Shown: one piece after another, positions 27,837 through 37,635 of the stretch
How positions within the stretch are numbered: the first letter of the stretch is position 1
Layout of the letters: the number at the start of each line of letters is the position of its first letter
DNA from: an uncultured Apibacter sp.
GTDB lineage: Bacteria > Bacteroidota > Bacteroidia > Flavobacteriales > Weeksellaceae
DNA length: 54,748 bases
NCBI GenBank assembly: GCA_945280365.1
Contig: CALYQD010000016.1
Coordinates: 1-54,748 of the forward strand
Direction of reading: 5' to 3'
Notes under the pieces: generated by a model
Databases searched by the model: none
What the model was told of the DNA's origin: nothing
Seen by the model: the letters and a program-made list of their open reading frames with translations, nothing else
Made by a program: the position numbers and the translations under genes

Positions 27837-27867
27837 AAAAACAGGATACTCAATCCTGTTTTTTTAT
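27837..27867. terminator. Bidirectional terminator between azurin and the 27881 gene
   Basis: Stem AAAAACAGGAT / ATCCTGTTTTT (27837-27847 and 27853-27863) with A and T tracts on either side. It serves both convergent genes. Confidence 0.85.
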
Positions 27868-27880
27868 GATAGTTAAATTG

Positions 27881-28657
27881 TTATTTTATTTTAGGAGATT
27901 GTAAATAAAAATTTTTGGCTGTTTTTAAAATGTATTCCTCATTCGCTTCCGAATATTCAATGCTTGATTTCTGATAAGATGTTGTATCATTATAAAGTTT
28001 ACGATAAATATTTGACCTAACAAAAGGATAATAGTTACTTTTCTTTACTAGTAACATTAATACCGTTAGTAAATCTTTATCGTTTTTATCAGTGGATTTA
28101 TAGAAATCTATAATAAATGGAATGGATTCAATGGCATTGATATCAATCAATGCTTTTTTTAAATTTAGTCCCATTTTTTGATTCTTTACAGATGTTTCTT
28201 GTATTAGTTCCTGCACAATTTTTCTATTCTCTTTTAAAAATTTTTGTTGTCTTAAACTCCATTTTGGATAATTAGCAGTTAGAGGCAGCATTCCAAAAAT
28301 TTTATTTTCCAAATTAAAATTTAATGAATCAAGGATAAAATTAGAAGATTTAATTTCAGGATAAACCATTGTATAAGTAAATTTTTCTTTTACAGAGAGT
28401 TTATTGAAATCTTTTTCTGATAAATAAATTTCTTCATTTGGTGTCTCCTCTACCTCATCAAGATTGTTTTTCATTCTCGATTTTGCTATTAGCTTTTCGA
28501 GTTTAACAAGACTATAAGAAGGTTTTGAGTTTTCTGTACGATGATTATATAAGGAACTGTTTGTAAATAGAGAATCAACTGGCTTAGCATTTTCTGCTTC
28601 TTGTGCAATATTAACATTAAACATCAACAGAACAATAAGTAAATATCTTTCTTTCAT
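27881..28657 (-). CDS. Secreted protein of unknown function
   Basis: 258 residues with a signal peptide (MKERYLLIVLLMFNVNIAQ). The next 60 residues are polar and low-complexity. The C-terminal half (about 110-258) is helical and reads like stacked helical repeats (LKENRKIVQELIQETSVKNQ, LKKALIDINAIESIPFIIDF, LLTVLMLLVKKSNYYPFVRS), perhaps HEAT-like. No known family was recognised. It is a single gene with a terminator downstream and about 800 bases of AT-rich DNA upstream. Confidence 0.6.
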   Translation of the reverse strand: MKERYLLIVLLMFNVNIAQEAENAKPVDSLFTNSSLYNHRTENSKPSYSLVKLEKLIAKSRMKNNLDEVEETPNEEIYLSEKDFNKLSVKEKFTYTMVYPEIKSSNFILDSLNFNLENKIFGMLPLTANYPKWSLRQQKFLKENRKIVQELIQETSVKNQKMGLNLKKALIDINAIESIPFIIDFYKSTDKNDKDLLTVLMLLVKKSNYYPFVRSNIYRKLYNDTTSYQKSSIEYSEANEEYILKTAKNFYLQSPKIK

Positions 28658-29455
28658 AAGCGTATATGTATATAATAATTAGTTTTTTATAAGACAAAAT
28701 ATCAAATTCTATGATTGTAATAATCGGAATTCATTCTAAGAAAAGATCAAAAAATTTATTTCCAATATTATTTTATCTAAATAATTATTAGATGATCGAA
28801 TTAATTTTAAATTTTAGGTATTTTTAGCTATTTAAAAATTTATAAACTTAAACTTTGCATATTATGTTGATAAATTAGATAAATGTGTAGGTGTAGTCAC
28901 TTTATAATTTATACATAAAATCATACTACAAAACTTTAAAAATAAAATTTATATGTTAATAATAAAAATAATAATTTATAAAATTATTCGAGCAAATCAT
29001 TTGCAATATAAACAATAATTTATAATAAATCCTAAGGTATTTACACTGAATTAAATAATAATTGTTATAATTTTATTATTTTTAAATAAAAAAATGGGAA
29101 TAACACAATTAAATATAAATATATTATTTATATAAATTACTTTATTTATATGTCATTATTAGACACTTAACACACAAAAACAATTAAATTAACACATATA
29201 AATTCAAATATTTATTATAATAAGATATTAATTTATAAAAATAACTTTGTTCTTATACAATTTTAATATATCCTATAACTATTTATATTAAATAAAAAAG
29301 GGAAAAAGTAAATATTCCTATTACACAATTCCCCATTTATTTTTATTATTTAGTTCTTTAATTTAAATAATTCTAATTAATTTTCTCATTCATATATCTT
29401 ATCAATTTAAATAGAGTATAATTGATAAATATTCTAAAATTGGAAGTATTAATGA
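28658..29455. other. Intergenic, about 800 bases without a gene
   Basis: Very AT-rich DNA between purA and the 27881 gene, both on the minus strand. Stops occur in all frames. I find no RNA gene, no strong hairpin and no repeat shared with other parts of the window. Confidence 0.5.
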
Positions 29456-30742
29456 CTAATTCAATGTCGATTTAATAATATTTTGAGACCTTTCAGGGCC
29501 TACAGATACTAAATAAATATCAACACCTAAATATTCTTCGATAAATTGTAAATACTTTTTAGCGGAATCGGGTAGATTTTCGAAAGATTTAACATCTGAA
29601 ATGTTTTCATTCCAACCTTCCAATTCTTTATATATTACTTCATAAGTCGATAATTCTTCAATTGTTGAAGGAAAAACTTCAGTACTATTTCCCTCAGGAG
29701 TTTGATAAGCTATACCTACTTTGATTTTTTCAAAATTGCTTAATACATCCAACTTTGTTATAACTAAATGGGTAATACCATTAATCATACAAGAATATCG
29801 CAGAGCAACCAAATCCAACCATCCACAACGGCGTGGACGTCCTGTGGATGCGCCATATTCATTTCCTATTTTACGAATAAGTTCTCCAGTTTTATTTTCC
29901 AATTCAGTAGGAAAAGCCCCATTTCCTACTCGCGTACAATAGGCTTTGGATACACCTATTAAATTTTTTAAACTAGTTGGTGGAACTCCGGCTCCAACAG
30001 TTGTTCCTCCTGTTGTCGGTGATGAAGAAGTTACATATGGATAGGTTCCGAAATCAATATCCAACATGAGAGCTTGAGCTCCTTCAAAAAGAACATTTTT
30101 TTGATCCTTTATTGCGTGATTAATATCGTATTCCGAATCTATAATTCGATTTTTAAGTCTTTTACCATAATCAACATATTTTTCATAAATATCTTCAAAG
30201 AAAAGAGGTTTTTTAGAAAAAAGTTTTTCAAATAAAACGTTTTTGACTGCAAGGTTCTCTTTAATTTTTGTTTTTAAAACCTCTGGATTCAGCAAATCTA
30301 TAGCTCTGATTCCTATTCTTGCTACCTTATCTTCATAACAGGGACCTATACCTCTTTTTGTTGTTCCAATCTGTGAATTTCCTGCAATTTCTTCTCTATA
30401 AGTATCTAGTAATATATGATAAGGCATAATAATATGTGCTCTACTACTTATGAATACATGATCAGTACTTAATCCTCTTTTTTCGATAGCTTCAATTTCA
30501 TTAAAAAATGCTTCAGGATTAACTACAACTCCATTACCTATAATACATTTCCCTTTACATTGAAGTACTCCTGATGGCAATAGATGTAAAACAAATTTAT
30601 CTTCTCCGGCATATACTGTATGTCCAGCATTATTTCCTCCTTGATAACGTACGACATAATCTGATTTTTCAGCTAAGACGTCCGTAATTTTTCCTTTTCC
30701 TTCGTCGCCCCATTGTAGACCGACAACCACGTATGTTGACAT
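29456..30742 (-). CDS. purA: Adenylosuccinate synthetase
   Basis: 428 residues, full length. The GTP-binding N-terminus VVGLQWGDEGKGKITDVLAE, GNNAGHTVY, the IMP loop IGTTKRGIGPCYEDK, and the GAQALMLDIDFGTYPYVTSS and STGRPRRCGWLDLVALRYS segments are all present. It makes adenylosuccinate from IMP, aspartate and GTP, the first step to AMP. It is a single gene with a recognisable promoter. The C-terminal VSVGPERSQNI is the usual guanine-binding end. Confidence 0.97.
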   Translation of the reverse strand: MSTYVVVGLQWGDEGKGKITDVLAEKSDYVVRYQGGNNAGHTVYAGEDKFVLHLLPSGVLQCKGKCIIGNGVVVNPEAFFNEIEAIEKRGLSTDHVFISSRAHIIMPYHILLDTYREEIAGNSQIGTTKRGIGPCYEDKVARIGIRAIDLLNPEVLKTKIKENLAVKNVLFEKLFSKKPLFFEDIYEKYVDYGKRLKNRIIDSEYDINHAIKDQKNVLFEGAQALMLDIDFGTYPYVTSSSPTTGGTTVGAGVPPTSLKNLIGVSKAYCTRVGNGAFPTELENKTGELIRKIGNEYGASTGRPRRCGWLDLVALRYSCMINGITHLVITKLDVLSNFEKIKVGIAYQTPEGNSTEVFPSTIEELSTYEVIYKELEGWNENISDVKSFENLPDSAKKYLQFIEEYLGVDIYLVSVGPERSQNIIKSTLN

Positions 30743-30801
30743 ATTTAGTTTAATTTTATTTAGTTAACTTAAAAAAATAATTAAAAATTTTACTCTTTTT
30801 A

Positions 30802-30809
30802 CAAAAATA
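30802..30809 (-). promoter_or_regulatory. -7 box (TATTTTTG) for purA
   Basis: Exact consensus on the minus strand, 59 bases before the purA ATG. A TTTG lies 15 bases further upstream, somewhat closer than the usual -33 spacing. Confidence 0.5.
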
Positions 30810-30988
30810 ATTGAATATTAGAAACAAATAATGTTTTATAAAAAATACTGGCTTTTATTAATAATATAAAAATTTTATTTTTACTGTTTTTATAGATTAA
30901 AATTTTACGATCTATAATGGAAATAATTCATTATAATACCGAAAATATTTAAACTTCAATCTATTTAATTATTAATATTATTTTAAAT

Positions 30989-32449
30989 TTATTTTACTGG
31001 AATATCTTTTAAAATTAGTAATAAATAATTCCAAAATTTCTGCACGGATGAAATGCTAACCTTTTCTTTAGGAGAATGTGCTCCTTTTATAGTAGGTCCG
31101 AATGAAATCATATCTAAATTAGGGTATTTTTCACCTATAATGCCACATTCCAATCCTGCATGACAAGCTTGAACTGATGGTTTTTCACCATGTTCTTTTT
31201 CATAAATTTTTTCAACTATAGATAAAATTTCTGAAGAAGGATTAGGTTTCCAGCCGGGATATGAGCCGGATAGTTCAACTTTCATCCCAGCTAATTCGAA
31301 TGCTGCTTTAACTGAAGAAGCAACCCATATTTTTGAACTCTCCACGGAAGATCGTGTTAGACATTGTATTTCTGCTTTTCCATTTTCTACTTGAACTCTA
31401 GCTATATTATTCGAAGCTTCAACCAATCCTTCTATATCCGGGCTCATTCGCAAAACTCCATTATGAGCTGCTTGTAAACTAGAGATAAACTTTTTACTAT
31501 CCTCATTACTCAGTCCTATAGTAGCTTTATCTATTGAGGTAAGATTACATGTCAAATTAGAGTCCATAGAATTAAATTCTAATTTTATCTTACTATAGAG
31601 GATTTCAAATCGATTTTCAAGCTGGTCTTTCTTATCTTGAGAGATTGAAAAAACTGCATGAGCTTCTCGGGGAATAGCATTTCTTAATCCTCCCCCATCA
31701 AATGAAACTAAACGGATATCCAAATCTAAAAAATCATATAAAAATCTATTTAATAATTTATTGGAATTACCCAAACCTTTATGAATTTCCATACCTGAAT
31801 GACCTCCATGTAAACCGGAAAGCTTTATTTCATAAGTTAAAAAGTTTTTATCGATTTCTTTTTCTTCATATTTTGCCCGTGCAGTCACATCAATTCCTCC
31901 AGCACAACCTATATCTATTTCATCATCTTCTTCTGTATCTAAATTTAATAAAATATCACCAGTTAAAAGTCCTTCACCTAATTCAAAAGCGCCGGTCATT
32001 CCAGTTTCTTCATCAATAGTGAACAAAGCCTCAATAGCCGGATGTTCAATTTCATTTGAAGATAACACACTCATAATAGCAGCTACTCCAATTCCATTAT
32101 CTGCTCCTAAAGTCGTTCCCAATGCATGAACCCAATCACCCTCATATGTCATTTTAATCCCTTGAGTTTCAAAATCAAATTCTACGTCATTGTTTTTTTG
32201 GCATACCATATCTAAGTGAGACTGTAAAACAACCTTCTTTCTATTTTCAAAACCTGGAGTTGCCGATTTCTTTATGATAACATTGCCGCATTTATCTTCA
32301 ATAGTTTCAAGTTTTAATGAAGCTCCAAAATTTTTTATAAATTTTATAATTTTATCTTCTTTTTTTGAAGGTCTTGGAATTGCATTTAAATCAGCAAAAT
32401 GATTCCATATGCTTTCTGGTTTTAAATTTCTGATATTGTTGGTATCCAT
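30989..32449 (-). CDS. pepD: Aminoacyl-histidine dipeptidase (M20 family)
   Basis: 486 residues. Metal-binding and catalytic segments of the M20 peptidases are clear: VVLQSHLDMVCQ, LGADNGIGVAAIMSVL, ALFTIDEETGMTGAFEL, LNLDTEEDDEIDIGCAGG and a C-terminal HAGLECG. The lid or dimerisation domain with LSGLHGGHSGMEIHKGLGNS lies between. It cleaves dipeptides, classically Xaa-His such as carnosine, in the cytoplasm. No signal peptide. It is a single gene divergent from the Xaa-Pro aminopeptidase gene, so the 293-base spacer holds two promoters and the two peptidases may share control. Confidence 0.93.
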   Translation of the reverse strand: MDTNNIRNLKPESIWNHFADLNAIPRPSKKEDKIIKFIKNFGASLKLETIEDKCGNVIIKKSATPGFENRKKVVLQSHLDMVCQKNNDVEFDFETQGIKMTYEGDWVHALGTTLGADNGIGVAAIMSVLSSNEIEHPAIEALFTIDEETGMTGAFELGEGLLTGDILLNLDTEEDDEIDIGCAGGIDVTARAKYEEKEIDKNFLTYEIKLSGLHGGHSGMEIHKGLGNSNKLLNRFLYDFLDLDIRLVSFDGGGLRNAIPREAHAVFSISQDKKDQLENRFEILYSKIKLEFNSMDSNLTCNLTSIDKATIGLSNEDSKKFISSLQAAHNGVLRMSPDIEGLVEASNNIARVQVENGKAEIQCLTRSSVESSKIWVASSVKAAFELAGMKVELSGSYPGWKPNPSSEILSIVEKIYEKEHGEKPSVQACHAGLECGIIGEKYPNLDMISFGPTIKGAHSPKEKVSISSVQKFWNYLLLILKDIPVK

Positions 32450-32713
32450 ATTTTAATACGCATAAATTTTAATTAACAAATTTCGTTTTTTTTATAAAAA
32501 AACACCAAAAATTTAATCTAATAATTAATGGATATGTGATTTTTGTTCTCTTAGATTCTTAAAATTAACCATAAAAAAGTTTAATAAATGTTACTATTTT
32601 ACAAAACTTCAAATTGATTACTATCAAAATTTATAGTCTATTATAACAAAATTTTATTTATAAAAAACATCATTTAAGTCTATGAAATATGTAAAGAGTT
32701 TAAGTATTATTAG

Positions 32714-32721
32714 TATTTTTG
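32714..32721 (+). promoter_or_regulatory. -7 box (TATTTTTG) for the Xaa-Pro aminopeptidase gene
   Basis: Exact consensus, 21 bases before the ATG at 32743. Confidence 0.45.
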
Positions 32722-32742
32722 AAAAATAAAATATATAATTAA

Positions 32743-34041
32743 ATGAATACCAGATATATCACTTTAGACAAAAATTTATTCATAAAAAATAGACAAAAAT
32801 TTGTCCAAAGAATGGCTCCAAATTCAGTTGCAATATTTAATAGCAATGACATTTATCCCATAAGTGCAGATAGTACTTTACCTTTCCAACAACAAAGAGA
32901 TTTATTTTATCTATCAGGAATAGATCAAGAAGAATCTATATTAGTAATATGTCCATATGCTTACTTAGAGGAACATAGAGAAATGTTGTTTATACGTGAA
33001 ACAAATGAACATATTGCTATTTGGGAAGGAGAAAAATATTCAAAAGAACAAGCAACGGAAGTATCCGGAATTAAAAATGTATACTGGCTTCAAGATTTTG
33101 AAAGAATTATGGAAATGGTGGTGGTTCAAATGGATAATATATACATTAATATTAATGAACATTATCGAGCTGAAAAAGTAGTTGAAACAAGAGAGGATCG
33201 TTTTATAAAAAAATTGCAAAATAAATATCGAGGACATTGTTATTTAAGAAGTAACCCCATATTACAACATTTACGATCTATAAAAGAACCAGAAGAGATT
33301 AACGCTATTCAACATGCTTGTGATATTACGGAAAAAGGATTTAGAAGAATACTACCGTTTATTAAGCCTGGCGTTTGGGAATATGAAATTGAAGCTGAAT
33401 TAATCTATGAATTTATTAAAAACCGTTCAAAAGGTTGGGCCTACACTCCTATTATCGCCTCGGGTAATAATAGTAATGTTTTACATTATATCTTAAATAA
33501 TAAAGAATGTAAAGATGGAGATGTTGTTTTATTAGATGTAGGAGCTGAATATGCCAATTATTCATCGGACATGACTCGTACATTACCGGTTAACGGAAGG
33601 TTTACAGAAAGACAAAAAGAGGTTTATCAGGCGGTTTTGAATGTTAAAAACGAATCAACTAAACTTTTAATTACTGGAAACAACTGGTATAGTTATCATG
33701 AGGAAGTCGGGAATATAATGACCGAAGAGTTGTTGAAATTAAAGCTTATAACTTCCGAAGATGTAAAAAACCAAGATCCGAAATGGCCTGCCTACAAAAA
33801 ATATTTTATGCATGGAAATTCACATCACTTGGGTCTAGATACTCATGATTATGGAATTTTAACTGATTCTTTCGTTCCGAATATGGTATTTACAGTAGAA
33901 CCGGGTATATACATTCCTGAAGAAGGGTTTGGAATTAGAATTGAAGATAATGTAGTTATACAGCCAAGTGGAAATCCTCATAATTTAATGAGAAATATTC
34001 CAATTGAAATTGAAGAATTGGAAGATCTTATGAATTCATAA
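32743..34041 (+). CDS. pepP: Xaa-Pro aminopeptidase (M24B)
   Basis: 432 residues. The N-terminal aminopeptidase-P domain (PNSVAIFNSNDIYPISADST, FYLSGIDQEESILVICP) is followed by the pita-bread M24 domain. Its dinuclear metal ligands are visible: D265 and D276 in LLDVGAEYANYSSDMTRT, H in MHGNSHHLGLDTHDYG, E in FTVEPGIYIPEEGFG and E in RIEDNVV. It removes N-terminal residues before proline. No signal peptide, so cytoplasmic. It is followed by a broken cupin-like gene on the same strand after 38 bases. Confidence 0.93.
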   Translation: MNTRYITLDKNLFIKNRQKFVQRMAPNSVAIFNSNDIYPISADSTLPFQQQRDLFYLSGIDQEESILVICPYAYLEEHREMLFIRETNEHIAIWEGEKYSKEQATEVSGIKNVYWLQDFERIMEMVVVQMDNIYININEHYRAEKVVETREDRFIKKLQNKYRGHCYLRSNPILQHLRSIKEPEEINAIQHACDITEKGFRRILPFIKPGVWEYEIEAELIYEFIKNRSKGWAYTPIIASGNNSNVLHYILNNKECKDGDVVLLDVGAEYANYSSDMTRTLPVNGRFTERQKEVYQAVLNVKNESTKLLITGNNWYSYHEEVGNIMTEELLKLKLITSEDVKNQDPKWPAYKKYFMHGNSHHLGLDTHDYGILTDSFVPNMVFTVEPGIYIPEEGFGIRIEDNVVIQPSGNPHNLMRNIPIEIEELEDLMNS

Positions 34042-34079
34042 TAGTTGAATTTAAATCAAACCTAAAAAACCTAAAACCT

Positions 34080-34970
34080 ATGTTTAATTATGAAAAAATC
34101 GATCGTATTTAAAAAATATCAAAAGATGATTTTTACAACTATTATTACAAACCTCAAAAACCGGTTGTAATTGAAAAATTAACTGAAGATTGGCCTGCCT
34201 ATAAAATAAGGAACTTTGATTATATAAAAGATCGCCGGAGATAAGATTGTTCCATTATATAATAACAACCCTGTGAGTGCAGATAAGAAAGTAAACGAAC
34301 CCGATGCAAGAATGAAAATGGCGGACTATATCGATATTCTTCAAAAAGGTCCTACGAATTTAAGAATATTTTTATTTAACATTTTAAAGCAAGTTTAGAC
34401 CATGCAAAACGATTTTCAATTTCCTGATCTGGGCTTACATTTATTTAAAAGTTTGCCTATGTTATTTTTTGGAGGTGTCGGATCTAGTGTATTTATGCAT
34501 TTTGATATTAACTTAGCAAACATTTTACATTTTCATTTCGGAGGGGAAAAGCAATGTATATTAATTAAGCCACAAGAAACTAAATATATGTATAAAATCC
34601 CTTATGTCACTATTTGTCGTGAAGATATAGATTTTGATAATCCTGATTTTGACAAATGGCCGGGATTACATTATATTACTTCTTGATAAAGCTCATTTAT
34701 CTCATGGAGAAATGTTGTATATGCCTGAATGGTGGCATTATTTGCAATACCTAACTCCTAGTTTTTTTTATAAGCTTGCAATCTTTAGCTAAAAGACCAG
34801 CTAATTTCACTAGAGCACTCTTGAACATTTTTATAAAACGAAATTACGATAATTTTATGAGAAAAAGGCATGGTCAAAAATGGATTGATTATAAAAATAA
34901 CAGAGCCATTATTGGTACCAATCGCGCAATTGGAAAACCTAATAAATTATATTATATTGTGTAAAACATC
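34080..34970 (+). pseudogene. Cupin-like (JmjC-type) protein, degraded
   Basis: A once-continuous gene now broken by stops and frameshifts. From ATG 34080: MFNYEKIDRI, then TAA at codon 11, then KISKDDFYNYYYKPQKPVVI and EKLTEDWPAYK in the same frame. After a frameshift near 34230 it continues AGDKIVPLYNNNPVSADKK and onward to TAG at about 34396. Next comes MQNDFQFPDLGLHLFKSLPM with FGGVGSSVFMHFDINLANIL, whose H-x-D motif and N are the cupin-like metal site. A further shift near 34685 brings AHLSHGEMLYMPEWWHYLQY, and a last shift leads to the helical tail ending at 34964. Intact relatives are cupin-like domain dioxygenases. At least two stops and three shifts make the product non-functional. 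Confidence 0.8.
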
Positions 34971-35318
34971 TTGTATGTGTTATAAATTTGTGTTCTTCTT
35001 CTATTTTATATAATTAAAATTATACATTTTTCATAAAAAAGCGCTTGTATAGTATGTTAATTTTATGAATAGTAAATGATTATTTTCATAAATAAGAAAA
35101 GAAAATTAGTATAATGTTGTTTTGTTATTTCTCTAAATTTTTTACTGCTTAAAACCAAGGAATAATTTCTATAATATCAATAAAATTATTATGTTTTGTA
35201 ATCATTATTTATTTATTCAATGTTTTTTAATAATCAAGCTATAAATTATTAAGATATTTTTTGTTTTGAATACAATTTATTATTACATTTGAGCAAAACA
35301 ATATATAATATTTGTAAT
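34971..35318. other. Intergenic between the cupin-like pseudogene and the small membrane gene
   Basis: AT-rich, no gene, no strong hairpin. The possible TTG start of the following gene (35289) lies at its end. Confidence 0.4.
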
Positions 35319-35561
35319 ATGGTAACATTGCTTTATATTGATACCTGGCCGTTTATCAAGTTTATAGGTTTTATTCTATTTTTATTAATAGCTTTTATTG
35401 GGTTTTGGTGTCTTACTTTCTTAGTATGTATTCTTCCCTACTGGTTAACTTATGGAATAGCCGAGAATAAAGGTAAAATAAATGCAAACGTTCTACCCGA
35501 AGATGTTAAGTCAAAAACACTTCCTCAACAAATGAATGTAGAGGTAGTTTATAAGAAATAA
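35319..35561 (+). CDS. Small membrane protein of unknown function
   Basis: 80 residues from the ATG at 35319; a TTG at 35289 in frame would add ten residues. The first two thirds hold one long or two closely spaced hydrophobic helices (WPFIKFIGFILFLLIAFIGF, then a W-C-L-T-F-L-V-C stretch). A polar tail of about 35 residues with lysines follows (AENKGKINANVLPEDVKSKT). No family recognised. An intrinsic terminator with a GC-rich stem starts 12 bases after the stop, which supports expression. Confidence 0.55.
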   Translation: MVTLLYIDTWPFIKFIGFILFLLIAFIGFWCLTFLVCILPYWLTYGIAENKGKINANVLPEDVKSKTLPQQMNVEVVYKK

Positions 35562-35572
35562 AAATATATTAT

Positions 35573-35603
35573 AAAAAAAGCTGCTATACAGCAGCTTTTT
35601 TTT
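35573..35603. terminator. Bidirectional terminator between the small membrane gene and ackA
   Basis: Stem AGCTGCT / AGCAGCT (35579-35585 and 35590-35596) flanked by A7 and T8 tracts, so it works in both directions for the convergent genes. Confidence 0.88.
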
Positions 35604-35624
35604 CAAAACTAATAAGGTTTTAAA

Positions 35625-36839
35625 TTATTTTATTTCATTTAAAATTTTAATTGTATCATTAGCTATTTCTAATTCTTCATTAGTAGGAATAATCATTATT
35701 TTTACTTTTGAATCATTAGTTTGAATTTCTTCAACCTTATCCGGTCCGCTAAATTCAATATTCTTAGTTTCGTCTAATTTTATACCTAAATAATCCAGAT
35801 CTTTACAGATCATTGATCTAAGCTGAGTATCATTTTCACCAATTCCTGCGGTAAAGACAATCGCATCAACCCCATTTAAAGCGGCTATATAGGCACCTAT
35901 ATATTTTTTTACTCGATAGGAATATAAATCTAAACATAAAATGGCATTAGAGTCACCGTTTTTATACATTTCATCTACATCTCTTGCATCACTTCTTCCA
36001 GTAAGTCCTAACATTCCTGATTTTTTATTTAAAAGATCATCCAACTCTTCAAATTTCACACCACATTCTCTTACCATATAAAATAAAACAGAAGGATCAA
36101 TATCTCCACTTCTTGTTCCCATAACTAATCCATTCAGTGGGGTAAAACCCATTGAAGTATCAATACTTTCACCTTTTTCATTTATTGCAGTTATGCTTGA
36201 TCCATTACCTAAATGAATGGTTATAATTTTTGCTTCTTGATTATTTAAATGTTCTACCGCTTGTCTTCTCACATATTTATGACTAGTACCATGAGCTCCG
36301 TAAGATCTTATCTTGTAATCTGTGTAGAAATGGTTGGGAATTGCATATCTGAAGGCTTTTGGCGGCATTGTAAGATGAAAAGCTGTATCAAACACAGCTA
36401 TTTGTGGTATATCAGGAAAAAATTTTTGTGCCACTTCAATTCCTAATAAATTGGCAGGATTATGTAAAGGTGCTAAAGCACTCATTTCTTTAATTTCATT
36501 TTTAACTTCTTCGGTAATTAAGACCGGAACATTAAACTTTCCTCCCCCTTGTACTATTCTATGCCCTACTCCTTTAATTTCTGATGGGCCATTTATAACT
36601 CCGAAATCATCGGCAGTTAATAATTCTACTATAAGTTTCATTCCCTCTACATGAGTGGGAAATTCTTGATGTAATTGTTTTTTATCTGAAACACCGTTTT
36701 TCAGATATTTATGAGTTATACTTCCTCCTGAAGTACCTATTCTTTCTACCAATCCTTTAGCAATTACGGAGTCAGAATCCATATTAAGTAATTGATATTT
36801 TATTGATGAACTTCCAGCATTAATGACTAATATTAACAT
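35625..36839 (-). CDS. ackA: Acetate kinase
   Basis: 404 residues, full length. ASKHA-fold signatures: VINAGSSSIKYQLL (phosphate 1), GHRIVQGGGKF, AVFDTAFHLTMPPKAFRYAI, YGAHGTSHKYVRRQA, ITIHLGNGSSITAINEKGES, FTAGIGENDTQLR and the C-terminal NEELEIANDT. It interconverts acetate plus ATP and acetyl phosphate. The usual partner pta is not beside it in this window; the gene is monocistronic with its own promoter and terminator. Confidence 0.96.
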   Translation of the reverse strand: MLILVINAGSSSIKYQLLNMDSDSVIAKGLVERIGTSGGSITHKYLKNGVSDKKQLHQEFPTHVEGMKLIVELLTADDFGVINGPSEIKGVGHRIVQGGGKFNVPVLITEEVKNEIKEMSALAPLHNPANLLGIEVAQKFFPDIPQIAVFDTAFHLTMPPKAFRYAIPNHFYTDYKIRSYGAHGTSHKYVRRQAVEHLNNQEAKIITIHLGNGSSITAINEKGESIDTSMGFTPLNGLVMGTRSGDIDPSVLFYMVRECGVKFEELDDLLNKKSGMLGLTGRSDARDVDEMYKNGDSNAILCLDLYSYRVKKYIGAYIAALNGVDAIVFTAGIGENDTQLRSMICKDLDYLGIKLDETKNIEFSGPDKVEEIQTNDSKVKIMIIPTNEELEIANDTIKILNEIK

Positions 36840-36866
36840 CCTTTAATTTTTACTTTTACTTTACTG

Positions 36867-36874
36867 CAAAAGTA
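36867..36874 (-). promoter_or_regulatory. -7 box (TACTTTTG) for ackA
   Basis: Exact TAnnTTTG match on the minus strand, 27 bases before the ackA ATG. Confidence 0.5.
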
Positions 36875-36879
36875 TGGCT

Positions 36880-37205
36880 TTTAAATATTTTGAAAAAATT
36901 AAATTTATGTTCCATTAGAATAATTTAATTGTGAATTTGAAAATAAAATAATGTTAATTACTATGAACAAGATCTCTATATCTATATTAGTTATAGGTTT
37001 AATATAATTTTAAATGATCAAACTAAAATTAAGAATTATCCTAAAGGAATTTATAAATCATTTTAAAACTTTACCGAAAAAAACAATCTAAATTTATTGA
37101 GCATTTAACAATTAAAATTCGTAAATCTAATATTCAAGATTGTAAATGTTATGATCAAAGAAATATAAAAATAAAAAAGGTGTTAGCAATATCTTACCGA
37201 AATAA
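36880..37205. other. Intergenic with short open fragments
   Basis: No intact gene. Plus-strand pieces such as MIKLKLRIILKEFINHFKTL and a shifted KFIEHLTIKIRKSNIQDCK appear before the open stretch at 37206. They may be the worn 5' part of the same dead gene, but the reading is weak. Confidence 0.25.
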
Positions 37206-37436
37206 CCTTTATATAATTCTCAATTAAATATCAGAGAAAAACTAACTAACGAAGATAAAAGTTTAGAATGTCATTATTTAAATCATTGTTTAAAAATGCA
37301 AGAATTAGTTAGCTACATATCTGATAGATATTTTAATAATGTTACAGCCAGCTTTGTAGCAATTATTGGAGATGATATTATCGGATATTTCATATTATAT
37401 CTGGTTATTAATAAATCAATGGATATACTATATTAG
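37206..37436 (+). pseudogene. Gene remnant, possibly GNAT acetyltransferase-like
   Basis: An open stretch of 76 codons without a start, in a region where random frames usually close within 15. It reads LNIREKLTNEDKSLECHYL, then ISDRYFNNVTASFVAIIGDD and IIGYFILYLV before TAG at 37434. The REKLTNEDKSL start and the A-I-I-G-D-D-I-I-G strand-turn recall the first half of a GNAT acetyltransferase. The acetyl-CoA-binding half is missing. Recognition is weak; it could also be the trace of an unrelated gene. Confidence 0.35.
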
Positions 37437-37584
37437 TAAGAAAGTTAGCATTTTTATTTAATTAGATCGCCTTATAAGTTTAAAAATTTATTTCAAAAAG
37501 AGATCTTGATTTTAATCTAAGGTAAAAAATTTGTATATGCATGGAAATATCGAACTATATAAAAGAATTTTAAATAAGATTAAA

Positions 37585-37611
37585 TAAAAAAATCCGGAAA
37601 GTTTCCGGATT
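37585..37611 (-). terminator. Terminator of ahcY
   Basis: Stem AATCCGGAAA / TTTCCGGATT (37591-37600 and 37602-37611) with a T tract on the minus strand, 25 bases after the ahcY stop. Confidence 0.85.
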
Positions 37612-37635
37612 CCAATTAGTGTAGTAATGAATTTA

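Noticed and set aside
35625-36839. ackA without pta as an unusual pathway gap
   Set aside because: Only a window is seen; pta may be elsewhere, so no conclusion is possible.
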